Part shown: one piece after another, positions 32,724-41,435 of the stretch
How positions within the stretch are numbered: the first letter of the stretch is position 1
Layout: each line of letters opens with the position of its first letter
From: an uncultured Flavobacteriaceae bacterium
GTDB taxonomy: Bacteria; Bacteroidota; Bacteroidia; Flavobacteriales; Flavobacteriaceae
DNA: 42,754 bases
Direction of reading: 5' to 3'
NCBI GenBank assembly: GCA_947498845.1
Contig: CANMLX010000040.1
Location: 1-42,754 of the forward strand
Notes under the pieces: generated by a model
What the model was told of the DNA's origin: nothing
The model's database searches: none
Seen by the model: the letters and a program-made list of their open reading frames with translations, nothing else
Made by a program: the position numbers and the translations under genes

Positions 32724-34538
32724 ATGAAAGAGAATACAAAAGAGCAGATAAGAAATAGAATGATAAAAAAGGCAGCAAGCCTTTGGGATGTGCCCGTTAA
32801 CGAAATAGGCGATTCCTTTGATCCCGTAATTTCATTATTACTTACTGCTTGTGCTTCTGAACTAGAAAAGCTTTCAGCAGATATTGATGATTCTCATGTG
32901 CGGATAACAGAACGACTAATTCAATTAATGACCCCCCTTTCTGTTTTTGATACTAAACCTGCGCATAGTGTTGTAAACTGTGAGTCCATAGAAGCAGAGA
33001 CAATAATTACGCCCGAACATCAATTATATTACAAAAAGAAACCAGACTCAGGTAGTGTTTCAAAAGAATATCAGGATATATTTTTTTCACCAACACAAAA
33101 AACAAAGCTTTTAGATGCAAGATTAAAATATCTATTTACAGGGAATAAGCTATTTACATTTTCAGAGCAAAAACAAAAAGAGTTAACAGATGTTTTAAGC
33201 AAAGAAACTTCAGATAAAAGCGTTTTGTTTTTAGGAATAGAGAGTGATCAAATTAGTTTAAATCTTAACGATGTGTCATTTTATTTTGAGCATCTAGGTG
33301 TTGCAGAAAGTGAACTTTTTTATCATCATTTACATAATGCGTCTTGGTATATTGGAGAAGAAAAAATAAACACCATTCAAGGATATTATAATAGCAACGA
33401 AGTAGATAGTATTGATTTGGATGCTATATTTAATGGTATAGCGAGTAAAATACACACGATATCTAGAGAGGTGAATAGTTTCTATCAAAAACATTTTGTG
33501 ACCTTAAAAACAAGTAAAAAAGTAGATAGATTTCCGCATTATCCAGAGTTAGAAAAGTTGGATCCCTCAAAGCAAAAATTATTATGGATTAAGGTGGAGT
33601 TTTCAAGTGTTATAGGGGCAAAATTTTTAGAACAGTTGTATTGCTCTATTAACTCTTTTCCTGTATTAAATAGAAAGGAAAATTACTTTTCCTATCAAAT
33701 GAAAAGCTTTGTAGATATCATACCAGTATTATCAGAAGATCCTTTTTTAGATATAAAGTCCATAAAAAATTCTAATGGTAAAATGTATAAGTTAGAGCGA
33801 ACAGCTATGGATAGTTCTCTTAAGGGAGGGTATTTTGTAAGAAGCTCGAATGTAGGGAAATTAGATTCTAGAAAAGCAAAAGAATATATTGTTCATTTGC
33901 TAGAATTATTAAAAGATGAAAGTGCAGCATTTACTTTTTTAAATCATGAGTTTTTGCAAAATAATTTAAGTACATTAAATCAAACCATAGCGCTAATAGA
34001 GAAAAAAGTAGAAGAGGTAGCTAGTAACACATCTTATACAAATTATGTGTATTTATCGCCATATTCTAATAACGAAAATATAACTGTAAGTTATTGGACA
34101 ACAAATGGTGTAGATGCAAATCATATAAAATCAGGAAGAACTCTTGAAGTGTATAAAGGAGCAAACTTACAGCCCAAAAGTTGTTATTTTTTAAGACCAG
34201 TTTTTGGAGGTAGTGATGGTCTTACAATGAAACAGCGTCTAAGAGCTTACAGACGTGTTTCTTTAACCAATAATAGAGTGATAACCGAAGAGGATTTAAA
34301 AGCGGTTTGTTATGAGTTATATGGAGATAATATTTCTAAAATCGAAGTAAAGAAGGGGTTTACAACAGATTTATCTATAAATAAGGGAGTGATTCAATGT
34401 ATAGAAATTATTATGACACGTGGTAAAAATGTAACTTTACAGTCGTACGAGTGGGACTATTTAAACGAAAATTTGCTATCTGTACTTAAAAAACAAGCAG
34501 TAAATATTTTTCCATATAAGATAACTATTATAGATTAG
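32724..34538 (+). CDS. tssF: TssF, baseplate subunit
   Basis: A 604-residue TssF (VasA/ImpG-related) protein that forms, with TssG, TssE and TssK, the T6SS baseplate wedge. The N-terminus, IGDSFDPVISLLLTACASELEKLSADIDDSHVRITERLIQLMTP, is the characteristic opening of the family. The C-terminal end RLRAYRRVSLTNNRVITEEDLKAVCYELYGDNISKIEVKKGF is the matching closing block. It begins 3 bases after tssE and is followed 15 bases later by the PKD-domain gene. No defect is seen. Confidence 0.9.
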   Translation: MKENTKEQIRNRMIKKAASLWDVPVNEIGDSFDPVISLLLTACASELEKLSADIDDSHVRITERLIQLMTPLSVFDTKPAHSVVNCESIEAETIITPEHQLYYKKKPDSGSVSKEYQDIFFSPTQKTKLLDARLKYLFTGNKLFTFSEQKQKELTDVLSKETSDKSVLFLGIESDQISLNLNDVSFYFEHLGVAESELFYHHLHNASWYIGEEKINTIQGYYNSNEVDSIDLDAIFNGIASKIHTISREVNSFYQKHFVTLKTSKKVDRFPHYPELEKLDPSKQKLLWIKVEFSSVIGAKFLEQLYCSINSFPVLNRKENYFSYQMKSFVDIIPVLSEDPFLDIKSIKNSNGKMYKLERTAMDSSLKGGYFVRSSNVGKLDSRKAKEYIVHLLELLKDESAAFTFLNHEFLQNNLSTLNQTIALIEKKVEEVASNTSYTNYVYLSPYSNNENITVSYWTTNGVDANHIKSGRTLEVYKGANLQPKSCYFLRPVFGGSDGLTMKQRLRAYRRVSLTNNRVITEEDLKAVCYELYGDNISKIEVKKGFTTDLSINKGVIQCIEIIMTRGKNVTLQSYEWDYLNENLLSVLKKQAVNIFPYKITIID

Positions 34539-34553
34539 AAAAAATGTAGCATC

Positions 34554-35537
34554 ATGAAGCAAAACAAAAATTTGTCGAAATATCTGGATAAAAATGTTAC
34601 TTATTTAATGTTAAGTGTGTTTTTAATATCGGCATCAGCACTAGCGTATAGATTTTATAATGATTTCCCTTGTGATGTTGTTAACATGGATATCAAGGGT
34701 AAAACCTATAGAGTAGGTGAATTGATAAAGTTTACAGACTTAACAGAACAAGGTAAAAAGTGGCGTTGGGATTTTGGAGACAGTACAGCCGTTTCTACTG
34801 GAAGAGAAGCGTTTCACATATATAAAAAGCCAGGAGATTATAGTGTAACTCTTAAAGTAAACAATAGTTGTGAGAGGACAGAAACCATCACAATAAAAGA
34901 GAAAAAGTTTGTGCTAGATCCCAATAAAGTACCTAAGTTTATTGTTCCAGATAGTATTACAGTAGGAGAGCCGTTTAAAATAGTAGATAATACCAAAGAA
35001 GCATATAGCTGGGAATGGCGTTTTGGAGAAACTGCAAAAGCTAATGCAACTACAAAAACAGCTACTTATGTATATAAGGAGTCTGGTTTAAAAACAATTA
35101 CTTTAGTAGTCAACGGGGATATTAAACATATGAGTAAAAAAGTTGTTAAAGTATATCCAAAACAACAAAAAGAAGATCCAATAAAAAGAATAAAAGAAGC
35201 AGAAAAAGAATTAGGATGGGATATACCATACGAACCCGATGCAAAAGACAAAGAAGATAAGGAAGAGAAGGAGGTTCCTTATATTAGTGAGCCCGCTTTT
35301 GAGAAAAAACTAACGCGTATAGCCGAAAAGAAAACCACAGCTAAACAGTTTGCAGATTATTTCTGTGGCGATATTAACAAAACTGTAGTAGTAAACGGTA
35401 AAAACATGACATTTTTAGAGTTCTGTCATAAAATTAGAGGCAAGAAAATTAATATTAAGCGATTAACTATTTTTAGAAATGATGGTTCTAATTGCATAAA
35501 AAATATGGATATTGAGTACAAGAGAATTTATTTTTAA
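34554..35537 (+). CDS. tssP: PKD-domain inner-membrane protein of the T6SSiii complex, probable TssP
   Basis: A 327-residue protein with one N-terminal membrane segment (~17-35, YLMLSVFLISASALAYRFY) and the bulk outside the cytoplasm. It has two PKD-type beta domains: KWRWDFGDSTAVSTG...HIYKKPGDYSVTLKV (~55-110) and YSWEWRFGETAK...YVYKESGLKTITLVV (~135-190). A charged linker (~205-240) and a C-terminal domain with FADYFCGDINKTVV and FLEFCHKIRG follow. T6SSiii clusters lack TssJ/L/M and instead carry TssN, O, P, Q and R for the envelope complex. A PKD protein between tssF and tssK fits TssP best, but the symbol rests on gene order and topology. Confidence 0.65.
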   Translation: MKQNKNLSKYLDKNVTYLMLSVFLISASALAYRFYNDFPCDVVNMDIKGKTYRVGELIKFTDLTEQGKKWRWDFGDSTAVSTGREAFHIYKKPGDYSVTLKVNNSCERTETITIKEKKFVLDPNKVPKFIVPDSITVGEPFKIVDNTKEAYSWEWRFGETAKANATTKTATYVYKESGLKTITLVVNGDIKHMSKKVVKVYPKQQKEDPIKRIKEAEKELGWDIPYEPDAKDKEDKEEKEVPYISEPAFEKKLTRIAEKKTTAKQFADYFCGDINKTVVVNGKNMTFLEFCHKIRGKKINIKRLTIFRNDGSNCIKNMDIEYKRIYF

Positions 35538-35550
35538 TAAGTAGTGTGTT

Positions 35551-36711
35551 ATGGAAGCTAATTATAAGTATAGAGTAAATTGGGCAGATGGAATGAAAAT
35601 CAATAAAGATCATTTTATTGATTTTGAAGACGCTATGATTCAGCAATTTATGATGATGAATAGTAATTATGTGCATCAGAATAATTACGGCTTATTACCA
35701 GACCCAGGCAATAGTGCACAGCCAGTACGCATGTCGGTTTCTATGGATGGTCAAGAAAATATAGTTGTAAAAGTAGATAAATGCCTAGCAGTAACTTTGG
35801 GAGGAAACCAAATAATTATTAACGATGCTGTAAATGCGTATCTTGAACAATCGGGACACCTCATACAAAATCAATTCGAGATTAATGCAGATGCAGATGC
35901 AGATGCTTGGAGTGTTGTTTTGTCTGTAAACCCATTTAAAAGAATTCCAATTGGATTTTCAGACCCAGATGAAGAGCCTGCAAGAAAACCCTTTGTAATT
36001 AGTGCTTACTCATTGTCTCTGTTACCAGATAACGCTACCAATGCAAACGAAGTAGGCTTAAACAGTATTATTATAGGTAAGATAATAATGGATGGTGATA
36101 AGCCAGTATTATTAGACGATTTTATACCGTCATGTACATCCATACAAAGTCATCCAGATTTAAAATATACATTTGGAGAAGTGGGAGCTTTTTTTAACGC
36201 GATAGAGTTGTATGCAACTCAAGTTATTCAAAAAATACATCAAAAAAAGCAAACAAACGATTTGGCAAAAATGGTGCTCACCTTGTCTAATGATATGTTA
36301 ATATATCTTAGAGGTATTATGGCGAGTTACCGTATTAAAGATAAATATGCACCGCCAGTAGAGATGATTATTAAACTTATTAATTTGGCAAGGACAATTA
36401 AAGGAAGTTTGGATGTTTATGTGGGTACAGGAAAAGAAGAATTACTTAATTACCTTACAGATTGGTGTGATGTAAATCAAGGCGCTTTTGAAAATGTAAT
36501 GGAAGAAACTATTGGTTTGGAATATTTACATACAGATATTAATGCATCTTTACAAAAAGCCTCAGAGTTTACTATACTAATGAATACCTTATTTAAAAAA
36601 CTAAATGAGTTAGAATATATTGGTAAAAAATCCGATTCTAATATCTTTGTTAAGGAAGATGTTATTGTAGAAGATCAAGTTAAAAAACGACGTCGTTTTT
36701 TCATGGAGTAA
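35551..36711 (+). CDS. tssK: TssK, baseplate-membrane complex connector
   Basis: A 386-residue TssK-like protein that links the baseplate wedges to the membrane complex. The start VNWADGMKINKDHFIDFEDAMIQQFM corresponds to the W-x-x-G(M/L)-(x)-PQHF opening of TssK. The next 180 residues are beta-rich, then a helical middle (FGEVGAFFNAIELYATQVIQKIHQKK) and a receptor-binding-like C-terminal part follow. It is shorter and more divergent than the proteobacterial protein (~445). It sits 13 bases after the PKD gene in the baseplate operon. Confidence 0.85.
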   Translation: MEANYKYRVNWADGMKINKDHFIDFEDAMIQQFMMMNSNYVHQNNYGLLPDPGNSAQPVRMSVSMDGQENIVVKVDKCLAVTLGGNQIIINDAVNAYLEQSGHLIQNQFEINADADADAWSVVLSVNPFKRIPIGFSDPDEEPARKPFVISAYSLSLLPDNATNANEVGLNSIIIGKIIMDGDKPVLLDDFIPSCTSIQSHPDLKYTFGEVGAFFNAIELYATQVIQKIHQKKQTNDLAKMVLTLSNDMLIYLRGIMASYRIKDKYAPPVEMIIKLINLARTIKGSLDVYVGTGKEELLNYLTDWCDVNQGAFENVMEETIGLEYLHTDINASLQKASEFTILMNTLFKKLNELEYIGKKSDSNIFVKEDVIVEDQVKKRRRFFME

Positions 36712-36785
36712 GCTATATAAAATATAGTAAAGGTGGTAATAACTACCATTGTTATCGTAAAATATGTATATGAAATTAAATTTAT

Positions 36786-37307
36786 ATGAAGCCAAAAAAT
36801 ACAAAAGAGCGCAAATCAAGTTTTATTAAATTTTTATTGTTATTTATACTAACAACAGCTACAATTATGGCTGCTGTGTTCTTTAATTTTAGAGTGCCAC
36901 AAAAGGAAAACGAACTATTAAAAGAACGCGCAAAAAATGTAGAGCGGGAGATGAGATTTCAAAAAGGATTTGCTAATGAAGTTAAGGTATTACAAGGCAT
37001 GATAGATTCTTTAGATTTACCAGGTCAAAATGTATCTTTTCTTAACGAGTTAATTGGAGGTAAATTAGCCGAAATGCAAAGTTCAATACCACGTAAAGAT
37101 TCTACATACCGTTATGATATGTATACGGGGATTATAGAGACATTTTCAGATTTGCAAGAGACTAAAAAAGAGTTGAAAAGTTTAGATAATGCTAAAAAAC
37201 GCATCGAAGAATATGAAGAGACCTTAGAGAAAACAAGAGCAGAATTAGATCAAACAAAAAGAGATTTAGATATATTAAGACTTTCTGCATCTCGTAAGAA
37301 TAGATAG
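36786..37307 (+). CDS. tssO: TssO, T6SSiii envelope protein
   Basis: A 173-residue single-span membrane protein: basic N-terminus, membrane helix (~14-36, FIKFLLLFILTTATIMAAVFF), then a periplasmic part and a long heptad coiled coil (~115-168: DLQETKKELKSLDNAKKRIEEYEETLEKTRAELDQ). Size and layout match TssO, one of the proteins specific to the Bacteroidota subtype that replace TssL/M/J. It follows tssK by 74 bp and ends ahead of a ~500-bp gene-free stretch. Confidence 0.8.
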   Translation: MKPKNTKERKSSFIKFLLLFILTTATIMAAVFFNFRVPQKENELLKERAKNVEREMRFQKGFANEVKVLQGMIDSLDLPGQNVSFLNELIGGKLAEMQSSIPRKDSTYRYDMYTGIIETFSDLQETKKELKSLDNAKKRIEEYEETLEKTRAELDQTKRDLDILRLSASRKNR

Positions 37308-37811
37308 TTTCATTTTTAATGTGTTAATTATTAAGTAATTATCGATAATAGTTTGCTTTTTATCTGTGTAGTGTAATTTTCTCTTCTAGACGGTCTAGGT
37401 TTTGAGTAAAAGTGTCGTTTTGTCGGCAAAATGAGTGCTTGTTCGAAAGTAATATTACTAACACTAAATTTAGTTGTAAAATGTAGGTAACTAAAATGTT
37501 AAATAAAAAATAAAAGCTTTGATAGAGGTTTGTTTTTTTGATTTTTGTTTCTGATTTTCAGTGTTTTAAGTTTATTTTTTGTAGGAATTTAAAAAAAGTT
37601 AAATATTTTTATTCGTCTACTTAATTAGTTATTTTTACTACAATTAAAAAATTGTTTTCATTAGTAGATATAGCTAATTGACCGTTTTATTACTGTTAAA
37701 AGATTATAATATGTTTTTAATCGAAATTAATAGGAAGAAGATAGTCTGTACTAATGATAAATACGTATAATATAAATGAGGGTTTTATTTAATAACAAGA
37801 TTGTAAATTGC
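37308..37811. other. Gene-free spacer inside the T6SS cluster
   Basis: About 500 bp of AT-rich sequence between tssO and the NlpC/P60 gene without a credible protein gene. It holds two small palindromes, CTAGAC-G-GTCTAG (37386-37398) and TTTTG-TCGG-CAAAA (~37420-37433), and no T-rich terminator. A promoter for the downstream operon is expected, and TATAATATG near 37705-37713 is a weak candidate. The CTAGAC palindrome could be an operator, but nothing else supports this. Confidence 0.35.
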
Positions 37812-38402
37812 ATGATTAAAAATGTTTTAAAGATAGGCATAACTTTTGTTGTGTTACTTATGTTCGCAAACTGTAAAGGAGCAAAAGCAGCTACTAATGA
37901 TGATATCGTTGTTACTTACGATTCTATAGCGCCTAAAACAGCATATTTACCTATCCAAGCTAAATATGCGAAGCTATTAAACACTAAACCAGATTCTCTT
38001 CAAAATGTAAAGTTGTATAAGTTTATAGATAAGTGGATGAATACACCATATATCTTAGGAGGTGAAACAAAAGAAGGTATAGATTGTTCTTCATTTACAC
38101 AATTAATGTATACTCAGGTTTACGATTTGTATATAGAGCGTACAGCAGAAAAACAGTTTGAATCGGAGAACATGAATAAATTTAGAGGCCAGGAGTTTTT
38201 AAAAGAAGGTGACTTTATATTTTTTCAAAAATTAGATGAACAAATCATTAGTCATGTAGGCGTTTATCTTAAAAATAACAAATTTGTGCACTCCACATCA
38301 CATAGAGGAAAAAGTGGTGCTGGAGGCGTTAAAATAAGTGATATAAGAGATGCTTTTTGGCAAAAACGATTTGTAGCAGGCGGTAAACGCACCGATCTCT
38401 AG
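37812..38402 (+). CDS. NlpC/P60 (C40) lipoprotein hydrolase in the T6SS operon
   Basis: A cell-wall endopeptidase-like lipoprotein. From the ATG at 37812 (an in-frame ATG at 37776 adds 12 residues that spoil the signal peptide) it has 196 residues. The signal peptide ends at FANC (Cys21), a short linker follows, then an NlpC/P60 domain: Cys92 in GIDCSSFTQLMY, His148 in ISHVGVYL and His160 in KFVHST, the Cys-His-His triad of gamma-D-glutamyl-diamino acid peptidases. The family cleaves peptidoglycan stem peptides. Inside the cluster, next to tssG, it likely opens the wall locally for apparatus assembly; a toxin is unlikely as no immunity gene is adjacent. Confidence 0.8.
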   Translation: MIKNVLKIGITFVVLLMFANCKGAKAATNDDIVVTYDSIAPKTAYLPIQAKYAKLLNTKPDSLQNVKLYKFIDKWMNTPYILGGETKEGIDCSSFTQLMYTQVYDLYIERTAEKQFESENMNKFRGQEFLKEGDFIFFQKLDEQIISHVGVYLKNNKFVHSTSHRGKSGAGGVKISDIRDAFWQKRFVAGGKRTDL

Positions 38403-38437
38403 TATATTATGTAAAGAATTAGTAATCAATACCCCAA

Positions 38438-39346
38438 ATGAATAACGAACTTCAAAATATATACCAGGAACTAGAAGAAACCTTTCTTAATTTGAAAGCA
38501 GAAGTTTTGGTATCTGAAATTGAAGAGAAATCCTCTATTGTAGAGGAAGATATCGTTGTTTCCAATCAAAGTGCGTTTAGTAGATCTTACAATAGAGACC
38601 TAACAGGAGTAAAGTTATTAGAACTTCAAAATAAAGAGGTCATTCAGCTGGATTTAGCAAGGAATAGTATTTATGATCTCTTACCAGAAGGCGTTTTTCA
38701 TAATGCTTCAAATAAAAGCAAAACGTTGTCTTTTTCGTCTTACAGAAAACAACAAAAGCGAGAAGAGGCAGATGCGAGGTTATTATTGGCTCCTATAGAA
38801 AACGAACTATTTAGGAAACGTGTCGCTATTGAAAAAAAAGGAAAAAAAATAGTTAGAGAGTTTTCTAATTTGCAAGACGATTTTCTAATCGATTTTTGGA
38901 AAATAGATAAATCTATACCCAGAAAATACGCTATTAAGTTGGTACGCCTATTGCCTTATGCGCATCAAATTTCAGGGAATTTGGAATTAACATTTTTAAG
39001 CCTAAAAAAAATATTAGGGGTAGATGTTAGCTTTAAAAAAACATTCGATACAAGGGAGGTAGCCGTATTAGGTCAAGTCGAGCAAAGATTAGGGGTTGAT
39101 TTTGTGTTGCATCAAGAAACATTAAGAGTACAACAACCTTTGTTGAGTGTCACTATATTTCCTGATAACAAAAGTGAAGTAATAGGATTTTTAAAAGAAA
39201 AAGGTATTCTCAGTTTTGTATCGGTTTTTTATAAGTTTTTTATTCCTATAGAATATAAAATAGAAACAAACGTAGAAGTTAAACAAAGAGAAGGCTTTAT
39301 ACTTGATGAAATAGGTGCATTTTTAGGAATCTCTACACGAGTATAA
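38438..39346 (+). CDS. tssG: TssG, baseplate subunit
   Basis: A 302-residue divergent TssG (VasB/ImpH-related), partner of TssF in the wedge. The closing sequence KQREGFILDEIGAFLGISTRV is the typical TssG end (LG-x-x-T-R). The middle RLLPYAHQISGNLELTFLSLKKILGVDVSFKK matches the characteristic region preceding it. The N-terminal ~100 residues are more variable and helical (NIYQELEETFLNLKAEVLVSEIEEK). It begins 35 bases after the NlpC/P60 gene and 17 bases before tssN. Confidence 0.78.
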   Translation: MNNELQNIYQELEETFLNLKAEVLVSEIEEKSSIVEEDIVVSNQSAFSRSYNRDLTGVKLLELQNKEVIQLDLARNSIYDLLPEGVFHNASNKSKTLSFSSYRKQQKREEADARLLLAPIENELFRKRVAIEKKGKKIVREFSNLQDDFLIDFWKIDKSIPRKYAIKLVRLLPYAHQISGNLELTFLSLKKILGVDVSFKKTFDTREVAVLGQVEQRLGVDFVLHQETLRVQQPLLSVTIFPDNKSEVIGFLKEKGILSFVSVFYKFFIPIEYKIETNVEVKQREGFILDEIGAFLGISTRV

Positions 39347-39363
39347 AACATAAAAGATAATTT

Positions 39364-40236
39364 ATGATGACAAGTTTATTAAATGGTAATGTTTTTAAAA
39401 TAAGTATTATTCTGTTTTTTGTAAGCTCTTTACTAATGGTTTTAGTAACGAAGGTGCGTAAGATGTTCACTAAAAACAAAATGCAAGCTATTGTTTATGC
39501 CATAGTATTAATGTTACTTTTTGGATTAACAGGTTTATTAAGCTATTATAAAATATTAAACGATTCGCCAACAATAAGCTATGTAAGTATAGAAACTGTA
39601 CTATTTATATTAGGAATAGGGCATATTTTTGTTTTGCGTAGTTATTTTAAAGAGTTATCTGAAGATAAGTCTGAGCTTTTTGGAGAATTAATTTTTACTA
39701 TGGCCTTTTTGGGTATCGGGCTTTTAGCCTTGGTGCAAATAGTAAGCCGTTTTAGAGCACCTTTTTCACTGGTATACTTAAGTGCGGGAATAGCATTTAT
39801 AATTCCACTATTGGTATTAAAATTATATGAGTTTGCATCATTAATACCAGTACCTGTATATAAAGAGTGGTTTTTTCCTCTAGGAAATAATATAAAAGAA
39901 CCAACAAATAACGAGTTAAGTAACCCTATTGTTATAAATTTTGCATTTAAGAAACGGCAGAGTGATAAAGAAGTAAGTCGTTTTACAGTTAAAGCTCCAG
40001 AACATATGGAATTTGGTAGGTTTTTCTACTTTTTTGTAGACGATTATAATGCATTACATCCAGAAACTCAAATAGAAATTGCGCAATCAAACGGAGAATT
40101 CCCTGGATGGAATTTTTATTTTAAGCCGTATTGGTGGAATGCTGTACGTTATATAGATGCCAACAAAACAGTAGAGTGGAATGGTATTAGAGAAGGTAAC
40201 GATATTTTAGTAGAACGGGTTGTACCAACAACATAA
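39364..40236 (+). CDS. tssN: TssN, multi-span T6SSiii envelope protein
   Basis: A 290-residue inner-membrane protein with five or so hydrophobic segments in the first ~165 residues (ISIILFFVSSLLMVLVT, AIVYAIVLMLLFGLTGLL, YVSIETVLFILGIGHIFV, LIFTMAFLGIGLLALVQI, LVYLSAGIAFIIPLLVL). A soluble C-terminal domain follows (~185-290) with FFYFFVDDYNALHPETQIEIAQ and PGWNFYFKPYWWN. This organisation matches TssN, found only in T6SSiii. It is 17 bases after tssG and precedes a second tssD. Confidence 0.82.
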   Translation: MMTSLLNGNVFKISIILFFVSSLLMVLVTKVRKMFTKNKMQAIVYAIVLMLLFGLTGLLSYYKILNDSPTISYVSIETVLFILGIGHIFVLRSYFKELSEDKSELFGELIFTMAFLGIGLLALVQIVSRFRAPFSLVYLSAGIAFIIPLLVLKLYEFASLIPVPVYKEWFFPLGNNIKEPTNNELSNPIVINFAFKKRQSDKEVSRFTVKAPEHMEFGRFFYFFVDDYNALHPETQIEIAQSNGEFPGWNFYFKPYWWNAVRYIDANKTVEWNGIREGNDILVERVVPTT

Positions 40237-40310
40237 TATTGATTGCGTAAATTCATTCGGGAATTAGTATAAAGTAGTATTGAATTTTAAAAATTAAACC
40301 ATAATAGACT

Positions 40311-40706
40311 ATGTCATTTTTATCTAAATTAAACCTTGAAGGTGATGAAATGAATGTACTAGATTGTTCATTCGAATTTTCACAAGGAGCAGATTATAAC
40401 GGGAGACCAGCAGAAAACCCAAGAGGAGGTCAAGTAAAATTATTAATAGAATCAACCTCTAAAACCGATTTTTTAGACTGGGCCATATCGCCAGACATGA
40501 TTAAAAACGGTGTTATCACGTTTTATAGAAGAGAAAACATGGCAAGTCTAAAAAAAGTAGAATTTAAGGGTGCCTATTGTTTATTTTACAAAGAACATTT
40601 TAATGCAGTAGATGATCAGGCTATGAAAACCCAATTGGTTATTTCTGCTAAGGAGATAACAATAAAAGGCACTAAGTATACAAATAACTGGCCACAGAAA
40701 GCTTAA
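40311..40706 (+). CDS. tssD: TssD (Hcp) tube protein, second standard-length copy
   Basis: A 131-residue TssD with standard start (MSFLSKLNLEGDEMNVLDCSFE), GADYNGRPAENPRGG, LLIESTSKTDFLDW, TFYRRENMASLKKVEF and final TNNWPQKA. It is more like the tube domain of the extended copies (shared DYNGRP) than like the main copy at 29626. It directly precedes a candidate effector (13 bases) and its exported partner. It is therefore probably the dedicated carrier of that effector within a mixed tube, rather than the bulk tube protein; this is inference from gene order. Confidence 0.88.
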   Translation: MSFLSKLNLEGDEMNVLDCSFEFSQGADYNGRPAENPRGGQVKLLIESTSKTDFLDWAISPDMIKNGVITFYRRENMASLKKVEFKGAYCLFYKEHFNAVDDQAMKTQLVISAKEITIKGTKYTNNWPQKA

Positions 40707-40718
40707 AATTATAGTAAT

Positions 40719-41435
40719 ATGGGTAAGGTAAAGTCTAAACTTGAGCGTAAAAAGGAAATACAAGAGATGTATGATGTTTACGTTAATGCTTGGGGAGGTT
40801 ATGCAGATGAACCTAAGGAAGCACCCGTAGTTGAGATTATAGAAAAAATAGCAAAGGAAGTAGATTTACCGCCTTCATATTTATATACTATAGCTATTGG
40901 AGAAGGTTTAGGCTGGATTTATTTAAGTAAAATAGGAAACTATAAAAACGGAAAAGTAATTACTGATAAAAAGCTAAGTGGGTTTGAAAATTTTGGTTTA
41001 GATTTTTTTGGCGACCCTAAAGAATGGCCAAACTTAAAAAGATATTTACCTAAAACGTACAATGAAGGTGATGAATTTGAAAGCGTTGCAGAAATACGTG
41101 ACGAAGCTTATGGAGCAGAAACAGTTTATAGTGCAAATTTTAAAGACTTAGAAAGTGCTATATGGGCCATGGCTGCAGTTTTAAAGCAAAGAGCAGATCG
41201 GTTTGAAAGAGATTGGAAAACATTGAAATATATAAAACCAACAGAGGATGAGTGGGCGTTTTGGACCTATTTTTATTATCAAAGACCTGAACTAGCATTT
41301 CAAAGAATAAAAGAGTTAAAAAGTTATGATATGTTCTTTTTAAAAACATCCAATAGAAAAAAAATAAGAACTAAATGTTTAGAAAGAGTAGCCGCTTGGA
41401 GGTATATTCAACATTATAATATTTTTTCAAGATGA
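40719..41435 (+). CDS. Candidate T6SS effector, possibly lysozyme-like
   Basis: A 238-residue soluble protein without signal peptide between tssD and an exported gene that it overlaps by 4 bases (ATGA). The segment VVEIIEKIAKEVDLPPSYLYTIAIGEGLG (~37-65), with Glu62 after a helix, followed by FENFGLDFFGDPKEW, resembles the catalytic helix and Glu of lysozyme-superfamily muramidases. Towards the end ESAIWAMAAVLKQRADRF recalls helical lysozyme cores. A peptidoglycan glycosidase acting in the target periplasm would suit the exported partner. No family is firmly recognised, and a structural or adaptor role is an alternative. Confidence 0.45.
   Translation: MGKVKSKLERKKEIQEMYDVYVNAWGGYADEPKEAPVVEIIEKIAKEVDLPPSYLYTIAIGEGLGWIYLSKIGNYKNGKVITDKKLSGFENFGLDFFGDPKEWPNLKRYLPKTYNEGDEFESVAEIRDEAYGAETVYSANFKDLESAIWAMAAVLKQRADRFERDWKTLKYIKPTEDEWAFWTYFYYQRPELAFQRIKELKSYDMFFLKTSNRKKIRTKCLERVAAWRYIQHYNIFSR

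Noticed and set aside
36786..38402. tssQ or tssR in the T6SS cluster
   Set aside because: The NlpC/P60 lipoprotein has an enzymatic domain with its full triad, which does not suit a plain structural TssQ, and no large TssR-like gene exists in the window.
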